DNA of 64,000 nt from CALMEC01 sp031366605 (GCA_031366605.1 JANLOO010000006.1:62001-126000), one strand, 5' to 3'. Shown: positions 26,380-34,531, numbered from the stretch's first letter. A program made the numbers and translations. The notes: generated by a model not told the origin, from the sequence alone.

Positions 26380-26408
26380 TTGGGATCGCGGGGAGTGGCC
26401 GGTAGATT
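26380..26408 (+). promoter_or_regulatory. Candidate sigma-A promoter for trpB2
   Basis: TTGGGA (26380-26385), 17 bases, TAGATT (26403-26408). The start of transcription would be near 26415, leaving a 30-base leader with AGGA before ATG 26445. Confidence 0.5.
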
Positions 26409-26444
26409 CAGACGGCATCCGACGATCTCGCGAGGATCCTTGCC

Positions 26445-27818
26445 ATGGCCGAGAACATCCGCTTCGACCTCCCCCAATCCGAGCTGCCGCGCGCTTGGTA
26501 CAACATGAATGCGGACATGCCGGTGCCGATGATGCCGCCGCTCCATCCCGGGACCAAGGAACCGGTGACCGCGGAGTTTCTGTCCCTCCTGTCGCCCATG
26601 GCGTTGTTGGGCCAGGACATGTCCCGGGACGAGTACATCGAGATCCCCGACCCGGTGCGCGATATCTACAAACTGTGGCGCCCGACGCCCCTGCTGCGTG
26701 CCACACGCCTCGAGAAAGCGCTCGACACCCCGGCGCACATCTATTACAAGTACGAGGGCGTCTCGCCGGTCGGTTCCCACAAAGCCAACACGGCCGTCGC
26801 GCAGGCGTTCTACGCCAAGCAGGAGGGCGTCACGGCCTTCGCCACCGAGACCGGCGCCGGCCAGTGGGGATCGGCGCTCGCGATGGCCTGCAAGATGTTC
26901 GACCTGGCGTGTGAGGTCTACATGGTGCGGATCAGCTATGACCAGAAGCCATTCCGCCGTTTCGTCATGGAGTCCTACGGCGCCGACGTCTACGCAAGCC
27001 CGTCGCCGCGCACCAACGTCGGTACGCAAATCCTTGCGCAGAACCCCGACCACCCCGGGTCGCTGGGCATCGCGATCTCGGAAGGCATCGAGGCCGTCGT
27101 CACCTCCAACGGAGCCAAGAAGTACAGCCTCGGCTCCTTCCTGCCGCACGTTCTCCTGCACCAGACAATCATCGGCGAAGAGGCCCTGAAGCAGATGGAC
27201 ATGGCGGGTGAGTACCCGGACGTCGTCATCGGTTGTGCCGGGGGTGGATCCAACTTCGGCGGCATCGCGTTCCCATTCGTACGCGAGAACCTGCGCAACA
27301 CGCGCGGCACGCGGATCATCGCCGTTGAGCCCGCCGCCTGCCCCACCCTGACCAGAGGGGAGTACACCTGGGACTCAGCGGACGGCGTGGGCATGGCGCC
27401 GATCATCAAGATGTACACCCTCGGCCACACGTTCGTGCCTGCCGGCATCCACGCCGGCGGCCTGCGCTACCACGGCATGTCGCCCCAGGTCTCCGCGCTC
27501 GTCCACGGTGGCTACGTCGAGGCCCAGGCAATCGACCAGGTGGACACGTTCGAGGGCGGCGTGCAGTTCGCCCACTGCGAGGGCATCCTGCCCGCACCGG
27601 AGTCCAACCACGCCGTGCGCGCCGCCATCAACGAGGCCGTCGCGTGCCGTGAGACCGGCGAGAAGAAGGTCATCCTCTTCAACCTCTCGGGCCACGGCAA
27701 CTTCGACATGATGGCCTACCACCAGTTCGTCAACGGCGAGCTGCCGCGTTACGAATATCCGCAGGCCGAGATCGCCGAGGCGATGACGCACCTGCCCGAG
27801 GTCGACTTCGTCGGCTGA
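26445..27818 (+). CDS. TrpB2-type (TrpB-like) PLP-dependent enzyme
   Basis: A 457-residue protein of the longer tryptophan synthase beta-like group (TrpB2). PLP lysine Lys113 is in VGSHKANTA; ETGAGQWGSAL, CAGGGSNFGG (phosphate loop) and LSGHGNFD match the fold II pattern. The N-terminal 70 residues (PPLHPGTKEPVT and following) are the TrpB2 extension. TrpB2 usually works without a TrpA partner, converting serine and free indole to tryptophan, and no trpA is nearby. Followed closely by a HAD gene. Some TrpB2 homologues act on other substrates, so tryptophan rescue is only the likely role. Confidence 0.92.
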   Translation: MAENIRFDLPQSELPRAWYNMNADMPVPMMPPLHPGTKEPVTAEFLSLLSPMALLGQDMSRDEYIEIPDPVRDIYKLWRPTPLLRATRLEKALDTPAHIYYKYEGVSPVGSHKANTAVAQAFYAKQEGVTAFATETGAGQWGSALAMACKMFDLACEVYMVRISYDQKPFRRFVMESYGADVYASPSPRTNVGTQILAQNPDHPGSLGIAISEGIEAVVTSNGAKKYSLGSFLPHVLLHQTIIGEEALKQMDMAGEYPDVVIGCAGGGSNFGGIAFPFVRENLRNTRGTRIIAVEPAACPTLTRGEYTWDSADGVGMAPIIKMYTLGHTFVPAGIHAGGLRYHGMSPQVSALVHGGYVEAQAIDQVDTFEGGVQFAHCEGILPAPESNHAVRAAINEAVACRETGEKKVILFNLSGHGNFDMMAYHQFVNGELPRYEYPQAEIAEAMTHLPEVDFVG

Positions 27819-27849
27819 CCTGCACCTGCCGTTTCGACCCCAGGCCGTC

Positions 27850-28488
27850 GTGTTCGACTGCGACGGCACGCTGCTCGAAACCGAGAGCCGCTGGACCATC
27901 GCCGAGCAGGTTCTGTGCGATCGATGGGGCGTCACGTTCTCGATGGAACTCAAGTACCGGCTGCTGGGCACCCACCTGGATCGCGCCGGAGAGATCCTTG
28001 CCGACTGGTTCGGCATGCCGGCCGGCGAGGCTCCGACCTTGGCCGTCGCGCTCATCACCGCGTACCGCGAGGCGATCGACGAACACGGCGTCGACCCGAT
28101 GCCCGGCGCCCTTGCGCTGGTAACCGCCCTGGCGGGTCGACTCCCCCTCGCGGTGGCGTCCAATACGAACCTGGCCGATACGCGCCGTGTCCTCGCGCGA
28201 AGCACGCTCCCGGAGGGTGTCTTCACCGCCATTGTGTGCGCCGGTGGAGCGATCGTCCCCAAGCCCGCCCCGGATGTGTACCTGGCGGCCTGCCACGAGC
28301 TGACCTGCGATCCCACGCGGGCAATCGCGTTCGAAGACTCACCGGTCGGGGCCACGGCGGCAACCGCCGCGGGAATGATCGTGATCGGCGTGCCGTCGAA
28401 TCGTGGTGCCGCTCTTGACGCCCACGTGACGGTCCGCTCCTTGGAACAACTGGACGCCGAGCAGTTGGTGGATGGCATCATCAGCTGA
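27850..28488 (+). CDS. HAD-family hydrolase
   Basis: About 212 residues. Beta-phosphoglucomutase-like HAD phosphatase: motif I FDCDGTLLETE, motif II VASNTN, motif III Lys in VPKPAPDVYLAA, motif IV AFEDSPVGATAA. GTG 27850 is the only standard start after the trpB2 stop, but it removes most of the first beta strand (the codons for QAVV precede it). Translation may instead start at a CTG (27820 or 27826) in the 31-base gap or by coupling. It overlaps the HDAC gene by one base (TGATG). Substrate unknown. Confidence 0.88.
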   Translation: MFDCDGTLLETESRWTIAEQVLCDRWGVTFSMELKYRLLGTHLDRAGEILADWFGMPAGEAPTLAVALITAYREAIDEHGVDPMPGALALVTALAGRLPLAVASNTNLADTRRVLARSTLPEGVFTAIVCAGGAIVPKPAPDVYLAACHELTCDPTRAIAFEDSPVGATAATAAGMIVIGVPSNRGAALDAHVTVRSLEQLDAEQLVDGIIS

Positions 28489-29639
28489 TGCCGACCACCT
28501 TCGTTTACGGCCCCCACCTGCAGGCCTACAACCCGAGTGACGACGTTGAGCGCCCGCTGCGTCGCCGTCTCGGAATCGACCTGATCGGTGCGTACGGGCT
28601 CCTTGATCGTGACGACGTGACCGTCGTCGAGCCCGCGCCGGCGACCGTCGCCGACGTCGAGCGCATCCACGCCCCGGCCTATGTGGGAGCCGTCCGCCGC
28701 TACAGCGCCAACCCACAGTTGGCCGCCTCGTGGGAGGCGGGCCAGTGGGGTCTCGCCCCCGGTGGCGACACGCCCGCCCGCGCCGGCATGCACGAGGCCG
28801 CCCTCGGCGTCTGTGGCGCGTCCCTGACCGCTGCAGACCTCGTCGCCCATGGCGGGGCCGGCACCGTGTACTGCCCCGCACCCGCCGGCCTGCACCACGC
28901 GCTCGCCAACCGGGCGTCGGGTTTCTGCGTCTACAACGACTGTGCGCTCGCGGTCCGTGCACTCCTGGACTCAGGCCTCGAACGCGTGGCGTATGTCGAT
29001 GTCGACGCACACCATGGCGACGGCGTCCAGTGGCTGTTCTACGACGACCCGCGCGTACTGACGGTGTCGGTCCACGAGAGCGGCCGGTTCCTGTTCCCAG
29101 GCACTGGCGGGATGGAGGAGCGCGGTACCGGGGCCGGGCTTGGCACATCGATCAACGTGCCACTGCCGCCGTTCACCGGAACCGGCCCGTTTCTGCGCGC
29201 GATGGAAGAGGTCGTCGTCCCAGCCGTCACGCGCTTCGCCCCGGACGCGCTCATCGTCCACCTGGGCGCCGACATCCACCACGCCGACCCCCTCGCCCAT
29301 CTGTGCGTCGACCTCGAAGCGCTGCCCCGCATCTACCGTCTGCTGCACGATCTGGCTCGGGACTCCGCCGGGGGTCGGTACATCGTGTTGGCGGGAGGTG
29401 GCTACAACATCGACCTGCTCGCCCGCGTGTGGGCGCTCCAGATGGACGAACTCGTCGGTGCCGGCCTGCCCGAAGCGATCCCGGCCGACTGGCTGGCGCG
29501 CGCCGAGCAGGAGACCGGCGGGCGCTTCACCGCACGGCTGCTGGAGGACTCGCCGCAGTCCATTCCGCAGGAGCACCGCGAGCGCGCCGACTCCGAAGCC
29601 AATCTCATTGTGGACCAGGTTCGGGCACTGGTGGGATAG
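28488..29639 (+). CDS. Histone-deacetylase-family protein (AcuC-like)
   Basis: A 383-residue class I HDAC-fold, zinc-dependent amidohydrolase. Catalytic residues are visible: LHHALANRASGFCVYND (tandem His), VDVDAHHGDGVQWLFY (zinc Asp/His), and HLGADIHHADPLAHL, where the usual Q.GaDshagDPL is slightly altered, plus the GGGYN loop. In Bacillus AcuC deacetylates acetyl-CoA synthetase; an acs gene is present 16 kb upstream and may be its target, by inference. It starts at ATG 28488 using the A of the HAD stop. Confidence 0.9.
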   Translation: MPTTFVYGPHLQAYNPSDDVERPLRRRLGIDLIGAYGLLDRDDVTVVEPAPATVADVERIHAPAYVGAVRRYSANPQLAASWEAGQWGLAPGGDTPARAGMHEAALGVCGASLTAADLVAHGGAGTVYCPAPAGLHHALANRASGFCVYNDCALAVRALLDSGLERVAYVDVDAHHGDGVQWLFYDDPRVLTVSVHESGRFLFPGTGGMEERGTGAGLGTSINVPLPPFTGTGPFLRAMEEVVVPAVTRFAPDALIVHLGADIHHADPLAHLCVDLEALPRIYRLLHDLARDSAGGRYIVLAGGGYNIDLLARVWALQMDELVGAGLPEAIPADWLARAEQETGGRFTARLLEDSPQSIPQEHRERADSEANLIVDQVRALVG

Positions 29640-29648
29640 CCACTGACT

Positions 29649-29683
29649 GCATCATGATGCGTTTCTCTGTGATGCTATGATGC
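29649..29683 (+). promoter_or_regulatory. VapBC promoter/operator with TGATGC repeats
   Basis: A perfect 12-bp palindrome GCATCATGATGC (29649-29660) is followed by TGATGC at 29670-29675 and 29678-29683, giving three same-orientation TGATGC copies. A TATGAT -10 box (29676-29681) sits inside the last repeat and ends 6 bases before ATG 29688, so the vapB mRNA is probably leaderless. Repeats overlapping the promoter suit autorepression by the ribbon-helix-helix antitoxin. Confidence 0.65.
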
Positions 29684-29687
29684 CACT

Positions 29688-29939
29688 ATGCGAACGACCG
29701 TCACCCTTGATCCAGATGTCGAGGCGATGATCCGGAGCGCGATGCGCGAGCGTGGGCTCTCGTTCAAGCAGGCGCTCAACGAGGCCATTCGCCGTGGCAT
29801 CGCGCCGAAGAAGTCGGGTCGGTTCCGAACGCCGGCGTTCGATATGGGCGAACCGCTCGTCCCGCTCACCAAGGCACTCGCGCTGGCCGCCGACCTCGAA
29901 GACGACGAGATCGTCCGCAAGCTCGCTGCCGGTAAGTAG
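29688..29939 (+). CDS. vapB: VapB-type antitoxin
   Basis: An 83-residue ribbon-helix-helix antitoxin. The N-terminal strand RTTVTLDPDVEAMIRSAMRERG and helix FKQALNEAIRRGI form the DNA-binding dimer; the acidic C-terminal part (LALAADLEDDEIVRKLA) would wrap the toxin. Start ATG 29688 without ribosome site. It is 3 bases upstream of the toxin gene, consistent with a type II module. The operator repeats immediately upstream support autoregulation. Confidence 0.88.
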   Translation: MRTTVTLDPDVEAMIRSAMRERGLSFKQALNEAIRRGIAPKKSGRFRTPAFDMGEPLVPLTKALALAADLEDDEIVRKLAAGK

Positions 29940-29942
29940 CCG

Positions 29943-30368
29943 GTGTTCATTGTCGATGCCAACGTTCTGCTGTACGCCGCGAACAAGACAGCTCTGCACC
30001 ATCGTTCCGGACGGATCTGGCTGGATGGAGCGCTCTCCGGGGATGAGCCGGTCGGCTTCGCATGGATCGCGCTGCTCGCGTTTCTTCGGCTGAGCACACG
30101 ACCGGGAGTTTTCCCCAAGCCCCTCGCGCCCAAACAGGCGTTCGGCATCGTCGAGGAGTGGATGGCCCAACCCGTCGCGCTTGAGGTTCATCCAACGGTA
30201 CGGCACTTCGCCGTGCTGCGTGGGCTCATCGAAGAAGTCGGGGCTGCCGGCAATCTCACGACCGACGCACACCTGGCAGCTCTCGCGATCGAACACGGTG
30301 CGGAGCTGGTGTCATTCGATCGCGACTTCCAGCGCTTCCAAGGCCTCCAATCGCAATTGCTCACCTGA
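29943..30368 (+). CDS. vapC: VapC-type PIN-domain toxin (RNase)
   Basis: A 141-residue PIN nuclease that would cut tRNA or rRNA when freed from VapB. Acidic site: Asp5 in FIVDANVLLYA, the LLAFLRLSTRPGVF region, and the C-terminal pair in LTTDAHLAALAIEHGAELVSFDRDF. It belongs to the subgroup with a GxLxTDAHLAALA signature and looks intact. GTG 29943 follows the vapB stop by 3 bases. Confidence 0.9.
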   Translation: MFIVDANVLLYAANKTALHHRSGRIWLDGALSGDEPVGFAWIALLAFLRLSTRPGVFPKPLAPKQAFGIVEEWMAQPVALEVHPTVRHFAVLRGLIEEVGAAGNLTTDAHLAALAIEHGAELVSFDRDFQRFQGLQSQLLT

Positions 30369-30386
30369 CCGGCGGCCGGCCGCCGG
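30369..30386. terminator. 18-bp perfect palindrome after vapC
   Basis: CCGGCGGCCGGCCGCCGG starts directly after the vapC stop codon and can form a very stable cruciform or hairpin. No T-run follows. It lies in the 139-bp convergent gap between vapC and lpd and may serve both. Confidence 0.5.
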
Positions 30387-30422
30387 AATCCGGGCGTCAC
30401 CATCGGGCAATCCGTGTCTGTG

Positions 30423-30440
30423 GTGGGCGGTCACGCCCAC
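30423..30440. terminator. Hairpin in the vapC-lpd convergent gap
   Basis: GTGGGCG, loop GTCA, CGCCCAC: a 7-bp perfect stem in the convergent region, about 68 bases downstream of the lpd stop when read on the minus strand. Confidence 0.35.
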
Positions 30441-30507
30441 GGACCTGACGCCAGATTGTGCGAAACCGGTTACCGCGAAACGGATCGCGGGGTGTCGGTC
30501 GGAAACG

Positions 30508-31911
30508 CTATGACGAGCGCTTCTTCTTCGGTGGCATGTGGATCGGGCGGCCCAGAGCGACCAGGCCTGCTTCCTTGAAGCCCTCGGACAGTGTCGGGTG
30601 CGCGGCGATTGAGTCGCCCACCGTCTCGATCACGGCCTCGCTGTCGATCGCGATGACGCCGGCGTTGATCAAGTCCGTTGCCTGAAGACCGACGATGACG
30701 ACGCCCAAGACCTCGCCGGTTTGGGCGTGGTGGACCATCTTGAAGAAGCCGGTCTTGTCGGCGAACATCGCCGCCCGGGCGATCGCCGTGTACGGGAACT
30801 GACCGCTGATCACGTTGTCGCGGCCGAACTTCTCGACGGCATCGCGCTCGGACAGGCCGACGCTCGCGACCTCGGGGTCGGTATAGATGCAGCTGGGGAC
30901 CGCGCCGCCCATCTCGACGTGGTGGCCCGCAATGTTCTCGGCCGCAACCTCTCCCTCGCGGAACGCCGTATGCGCCAACTGCCAGTAACCGGCGACGTCA
31001 CCCACTGCGTAGACGTGTGGCAGCGAGGTCTTGCGCGTCGCGTCGGTCGTGATGCCCTTCTTGTCGAACGTGATGCCGACGTCCTCGAGGCCAAGTCCGT
31101 CGACGGTGGCGCCACGGCCGGTCGCGACCAGGATCAGATCGCCGGTGACGCTGGATGCCTCGCCGCCCTTCTCGAAGTGCAGCACCATGCCGTCGGCCGT
31201 CTCCTCGACCTTGGTCGCGCGCGCGCCGGTGTGCAGCGCAATGCCCGCCTTGTCGAACGCGCGCGTCAGTTGCTTGATCGCGTCGTCGTCCTCGATCGGG
31301 ATGAGCGAGTCCAGCATCTCGACGATCGCGACCTCGCTGCCGAAGTGGTTGAACACCGAGGCGAACTCCACGCCGATCACACCGCCGCCCAACACCACCA
31401 GGCGCTTGGGGATCTCGGTGATCGCGAGGAGCCCGGTGGAGTCGACGCACTTGGCGTGATCGATCCCCTCGACCGGCGGCCGCAGCGGGTGTGAACCCGT
31501 CGCGATGACCGCGTGCTTGAAGGTGACGTCCTCGCCACCCTCGACCGCGATCGTGTTGGGTCCGGTGAACGTGCCCCGCCCTTTGACCACGGTCACGCCG
31601 TTGGCTTTGAGCAGGTACGTGACGCCGCCGACCGCCCCCGCGACGATCTCGCCCTTGTTGGTCTGCACCTGGGTGAAATCGAGGACGGGCTCGCCGACGG
31701 TGACACCCAACTGCGGGAACGCGTGGTGCGCGTCCTTGACGGCATGAGCGCTCTGAACCCAGGCCTTCGTCGGGATGCATCCGACGTTGAGGCACGTGCC
31801 ACCCAGCTCGCCCAGCTCGATCAGCGCGACCGACAGCCCCAGCTGCGCCGCCCGGATCGCCGCCGGATACCCACCAGGTCCGCCTCCGAGCACCGCGACA
31901 TCGACATCCAT
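30508..31911 (-). CDS. lpdA: Dihydrolipoyl dehydrogenase
   Basis: The E3 flavoprotein of 2-oxoacid dehydrogenase and glycine cleavage complexes, reoxidising dihydrolipoamide with NAD. 467 residues. Motifs: FAD loop AVLGGGPGGYPAAIRAAQLG, redox pair GGTCLNVGCIPTK, NAD loop LVVLGGGVIGVEFAS, second FAD site VYAVGDVAG, and the C-terminal catalytic His-Glu in IAAHPTLSEGFKEA. The tail is Lys/Arg-rich (PPKKKRSS). ATG 31911 is preferred to GTG 31920, because GAAGGGGA lies about 11 bases before the ATG and too close to the GTG. E1 and E2 genes are not adjacent. Confidence 0.95.
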   Translation of the reverse strand: MDVDVAVLGGGPGGYPAAIRAAQLGLSVALIELGELGGTCLNVGCIPTKAWVQSAHAVKDAHHAFPQLGVTVGEPVLDFTQVQTNKGEIVAGAVGGVTYLLKANGVTVVKGRGTFTGPNTIAVEGGEDVTFKHAVIATGSHPLRPPVEGIDHAKCVDSTGLLAITEIPKRLVVLGGGVIGVEFASVFNHFGSEVAIVEMLDSLIPIEDDDAIKQLTRAFDKAGIALHTGARATKVEETADGMVLHFEKGGEASSVTGDLILVATGRGATVDGLGLEDVGITFDKKGITTDATRKTSLPHVYAVGDVAGYWQLAHTAFREGEVAAENIAGHHVEMGGAVPSCIYTDPEVASVGLSERDAVEKFGRDNVISGQFPYTAIARAAMFADKTGFFKMVHHAQTGEVLGVVIVGLQATDLINAGVIAIDSEAVIETVGDSIAAHPTLSEGFKEAGLVALGRPIHMPPKKKRSS

Positions 31912-32034
31912 CGTCCGCACATCCCCTTCATTCGTGTGCCGGGACTGTATCTGGCGACGCCCCGGTGGCTCTCTCTGGTGATACCGCTCGCACCCATGCG
32001 TTCGGGAACCCTCTGCACAAGGGAGCAGCTCACC

Positions 32035-32736
32035 ATGACACGCATCTTTCGCGTGCGCCCCTCCGCCTCGATGATCGTGGCGATGGTCGCACTGTTCATC
32101 GCGCTGGCCGGTGGCGCCACGGCCGCCACGGTCAAGCTCATCACCGGCGCTCAGATCAAGAACAACTCGATCACGGGCGTCGACGTCAAGAACGGTTCAT
32201 TGTCTCCGGCGGACTTCACGGGGTCGGTTCAGGGTCCGCAGGGTCCGCAGGGGCCGCAAGGGGCACAGGGCCCCACGGGCCGCTCGGCGTTCGACGGTCC
32301 GATTCCGTCCGGCAAGACCGTCAAGGGCGTCTGGGGCAACGAGGACTGGACGACCGTCGCGACGCAGTTCTCGACGCATTGGGAGTCGTTCGCCGTCCCG
32401 GCGTCCGCCCCACTCGACCTGGACCACACCAAGTTCGGCGTCAACGGAACCAACGGGACCCTCTCCCCGCTCGTCAAGGGTCTCGTCCCCGACGCATGGG
32501 AGAGCGGGAGCTGCACCGGAACGTTCCACAACCCGACCGCACCCCCCGGAATGCTCTGCATGTACCTGCGCGACACCTTCGGCCCCCTCAACGTTCTCGC
32601 CAACTCGCTGACTGTGTGGCCGCCTGAGAACACCACCCATGAGGTCAACCAGCTCGGCTTCACATGGCAGTACCGCGCGAACGCGGCCGCGACCACCAAC
32701 CGCATCGAGGGCAGCTGGGCGTACACCGCCTCGTAG
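32035..32736 (+). CDS. Secreted or surface protein with short collagen-like stretch
   Basis: A 233-residue protein. A hydrophobic N-terminal signal/anchor (ASMIVAMVALFIALAGGATAA) is followed by an IKNNSITGVDVKNGSLSPADF spacer and a short G-x-y stretch, QGPQGPQGPQGAQGPTG. The C-terminal 160 residues form a beta-rich domain of unknown type containing one likely disulfide (Cys in GSCTGT and GMLCMY). This N-terminal plan is common in multiple-copy exported proteins of Solirubrobacterales. ATG 32035 has AAGGGAG upstream. An 11-bp stem hairpin follows the gene. Confidence 0.8.
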   Translation: MTRIFRVRPSASMIVAMVALFIALAGGATAATVKLITGAQIKNNSITGVDVKNGSLSPADFTGSVQGPQGPQGPQGAQGPTGRSAFDGPIPSGKTVKGVWGNEDWTTVATQFSTHWESFAVPASAPLDLDHTKFGVNGTNGTLSPLVKGLVPDAWESGSCTGTFHNPTAPPGMLCMYLRDTFGPLNVLANSLTVWPPENTTHEVNQLGFTWQYRANAAATTNRIEGSWAYTAS

Positions 32737-32752
32737 TCCGGATCATCCGCTC

Positions 32753-32781
32753 GACCCGGCCGGCTCAACCCCGGCCGGGTC
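32753..32781 (+). terminator. Hairpin terminator after the collagen-like gene
   Basis: GACCCGGCCGG, loop CTCAACC, then CCGGCCGGGTC: perfect 11-bp stem with a 7-base loop, 17 bases after the stop. No U-tract follows, as is frequent for actinobacterial stem terminators. Confidence 0.65.
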
Positions 32782-32811
32782 ACATCAATCGACACGCGTC
32801 CCCGCGCATTC

Positions 32812-32839
32812 TGTGACGCCTCAGGGCAGCGCCGTCACA
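32812..32839. repeat. Inverted repeat TGTGACG-N14-CGTCACA
   Basis: Perfect 7-bp arms (32812-32818, 32833-32839) just upstream of the TACAAT box of the next gene. Similar TGTGWCG motifs occur upstream of the PAP2 and trpB2 genes. It is a candidate operator. Confidence 0.45.
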
Positions 32840-32850
32840 CATTCGGTGCG

Positions 32851-32856
32851 TACAAT
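32851..32856 (+). promoter_or_regulatory. Candidate -10 box (TACAAT), leaderless
   Basis: TACAAT ends 7 bases before ATG 32864, so transcription probably begins at the start codon. No ribosome site is present. Confidence 0.55.
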
Positions 32857-32863
32857 TCGCCTG

Positions 32864-33145
32864 ATGACGAACGCGCAGACATGGACGCTCGTCAGCACCG
32901 TCGTCGCCCTCTCGAGCGCGCTCGTCACGGTGATCATCGCGTTCATGACGATCGGGTTCGCAGCAGTCGACCGCAGGTTCGACGAGAACGATCGGCGCTT
33001 CGACCGCGTCGACCGTCGGTTTGATCAGCGCGACGGGCGACTCGATCGCGTCCAAGGGGACGTCAGAGGCCTGCACGGCGACGTGCAGACACCGACCCGA
33101 CATGTCCTGGTCGACGACGCTGAGCCGCGTAGGCGCGGTGGCTGA
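32864..33145 (+). CDS. Small membrane protein with heptad-type coiled coil
   Basis: A 93-residue protein. One N-terminal transmembrane helix (STVVALSSALVTVIIAFMTIGFA) is followed by near-perfect seven-residue repeats of the form RRFDENDRRFDRVDRRFDQ, then RLDRVQGDV. This is the layout of small actinobacterial and cyanobacterial proteins with an anchored coiled coil of unknown role. The last 15 residues (PTRHVLVDDAEPRRRGG) depart from the repeat. It is convergent with the aminotransferase gene. Confidence 0.72.
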   Translation: MTNAQTWTLVSTVVALSSALVTVIIAFMTIGFAAVDRRFDENDRRFDRVDRRFDQRDGRLDRVQGDVRGLHGDVQTPTRHVLVDDAEPRRRGG

Positions 33146-33175
33146 CGTCACGGTCGAGGGCGCCGAAGCGGCGGG

Positions 33176-34531
33176 TCAGATCAACTCGGCCAGGCGCTTT
33201 CCGCGGTCGGTGCCGGTCGAGAGGAAGAACTCCCTGACGCCGTCGCGGTAGACACGGGTCCGCGCCTCGTCGACCGCCTCGGGCAGGGCGTTCGCGAACC
33301 GCGCAAGCGCTTGGATGTCGGGATCACTCAAGTTGAGCCGGATCGTGGTTGTGGCGCCGACCTCGCCCAGGCCGTCGCCCGGGTAGACGGCCACCTTGCG
33401 CTTGCACAGGGCCACCGTCAACTCCTGAGCGGTCACCCCCCAACCTGAACAGTCGACGACACACGAGAACCCGTACTCGGGATCGACCACCGGCGCTGCG
33501 ACCGCTTTGAGTCGCGTGAGGTTCGCGCGCACCAAGTCCTCGCCGTGGCGCAACCAGTCCTCGTCGCCGAGCGCCGCCATCGCACCCGCCTGCGCCAGCG
33601 TGCTCGTGTTGAGCCGCACCACCGCGATCTTGACCTGCAGGCAGGCGCGCACCAGATCGGGAGGCCCGCCGAGCGCACCGATACGCGCACCTGCCAAACC
33701 ATAGCCGTGCGCGAACCCGCTCGACTCGAGCACCGTCGCCTCGGGATGGCCGATGGCCAGCGCCGACAGGTGATGATGCTGGGCGTTCGGATCGATTCGG
33801 TGGGCCGCGTGGGTTGAATCCGCCAACAGCACGATCTTGCGCTCGGCCGACAGGCGCAGGAGCGCCTCCAACTCGTCGCGACGCTGCACCGTCCCGAACG
33901 GGTTGATCGGGTCACAGACGACGATCATCTTGGTGCGCGCAGTGACCGCGGCCGCGACCTCGTCGGGGTCCAGCCGCCACCCGTTGGCCGCGCCCAACTG
34001 CACGAACACGGGCGTGGCACCCGCCAATCGGAACGCCGGAACGAAGTGGAAGTACCCCGGGTCGGTCGCGATGACCTCGTCCCCCGGGTTGAGGCAGGCA
34101 AGCGCCGAGTACCCCACCCCGGCCTGGGCGCCTTCGGTGCCGATGACCTCGAAGTCCTCGTCACGCGCTCGCCCCAGCAGTTTCTCCGCAACGACGCCTC
34201 GCAAGCCCGCGTCCAGGTCCGGTGAGTACGGCCCCAGTCGCTCGGCCGTGGCCGCCTCGCGCATGGCCGCAACCGCCGAGGGCGACGGACCGATGTGGTT
34301 GGCCATCCAACCCAGGTCTGCCCACTCCGTGCGATCCAGGGCGATCTGTCCGTCCCGGTATATCTCGGCCGGGTCCCAGCCCAGGATGCGGTACGCATCG
34401 CGGTAGGTCATGTAGTTGCCGAATCCCTGGGGATCGGCCAGCACGGCCCGCGCACGGTCCGACACCGCCCACCCCGGCTCACCCGCCGGGGGGCGCCACG
34501 TCAAGATCGATCGGCGCGTCGGACCGCTCAT
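33176..34531 (-). CDS. Class I/II aminotransferase homologue lacking the PLP lysine (Lys to His)
   Basis: A 451-residue fold-I protein whose whole sequence follows class I aminotransferases: NP motif in CDPINPFGT (Asn210), pyridine-N Asp in LLADSTHAAH (Asp238), carboxylate Arg in TTIRLNLS (Arg398). The lysine site reads G-F-A-H-G-Y-G-L-A-G-A-R-I-G, which fits the PROSITE class I pattern at every position except that the Schiff-base Lys is His275 (codon CAC, complement of 33707-33709). Two base changes separate CAC from AAG or AAA, so a single sequencing error is unlikely. The usual Tyr near the Asp is His241. It may be a catalytically altered or regulatory protein. It starts at ATG 34531 inside the carbamate kinase stop. 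Confidence 0.85.
   Translation of the reverse strand: MSGPTRRSILTWRPPAGEPGWAVSDRARAVLADPQGFGNYMTYRDAYRILGWDPAEIYRDGQIALDRTEWADLGWMANHIGPSPSAVAAMREAATAERLGPYSPDLDAGLRGVVAEKLLGRARDEDFEVIGTEGAQAGVGYSALACLNPGDEVIATDPGYFHFVPAFRLAGATPVFVQLGAANGWRLDPDEVAAAVTARTKMIVVCDPINPFGTVQRRDELEALLRLSAERKIVLLADSTHAAHRIDPNAQHHHLSALAIGHPEATVLESSGFAHGYGLAGARIGALGGPPDLVRACLQVKIAVVRLNTSTLAQAGAMAALGDEDWLRHGEDLVRANLTRLKAVAAPVVDPEYGFSCVVDCSGWGVTAQELTVALCKRKVAVYPGDGLGEVGATTTIRLNLSDPDIQALARFANALPEAVDEARTRVYRDGVREFFLSTGTDRGKRLAELI

Larger units (their letters stand above)
26121..26444. other. 324-bp intergenic region with TGTGWCA half-sites and trpB2 promoter
   Basis: No gene seen. Four TGTGACA/TGTGTCA-type half sites lie at 26237-26243, 26256-26264, 26268-26276 (reverse) and 26290-26296 (reverse). 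The middle two form TTTGTG-N9-CACAAA. A promoter-like pair follows at 26380-26408. Confidence 0.5.
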
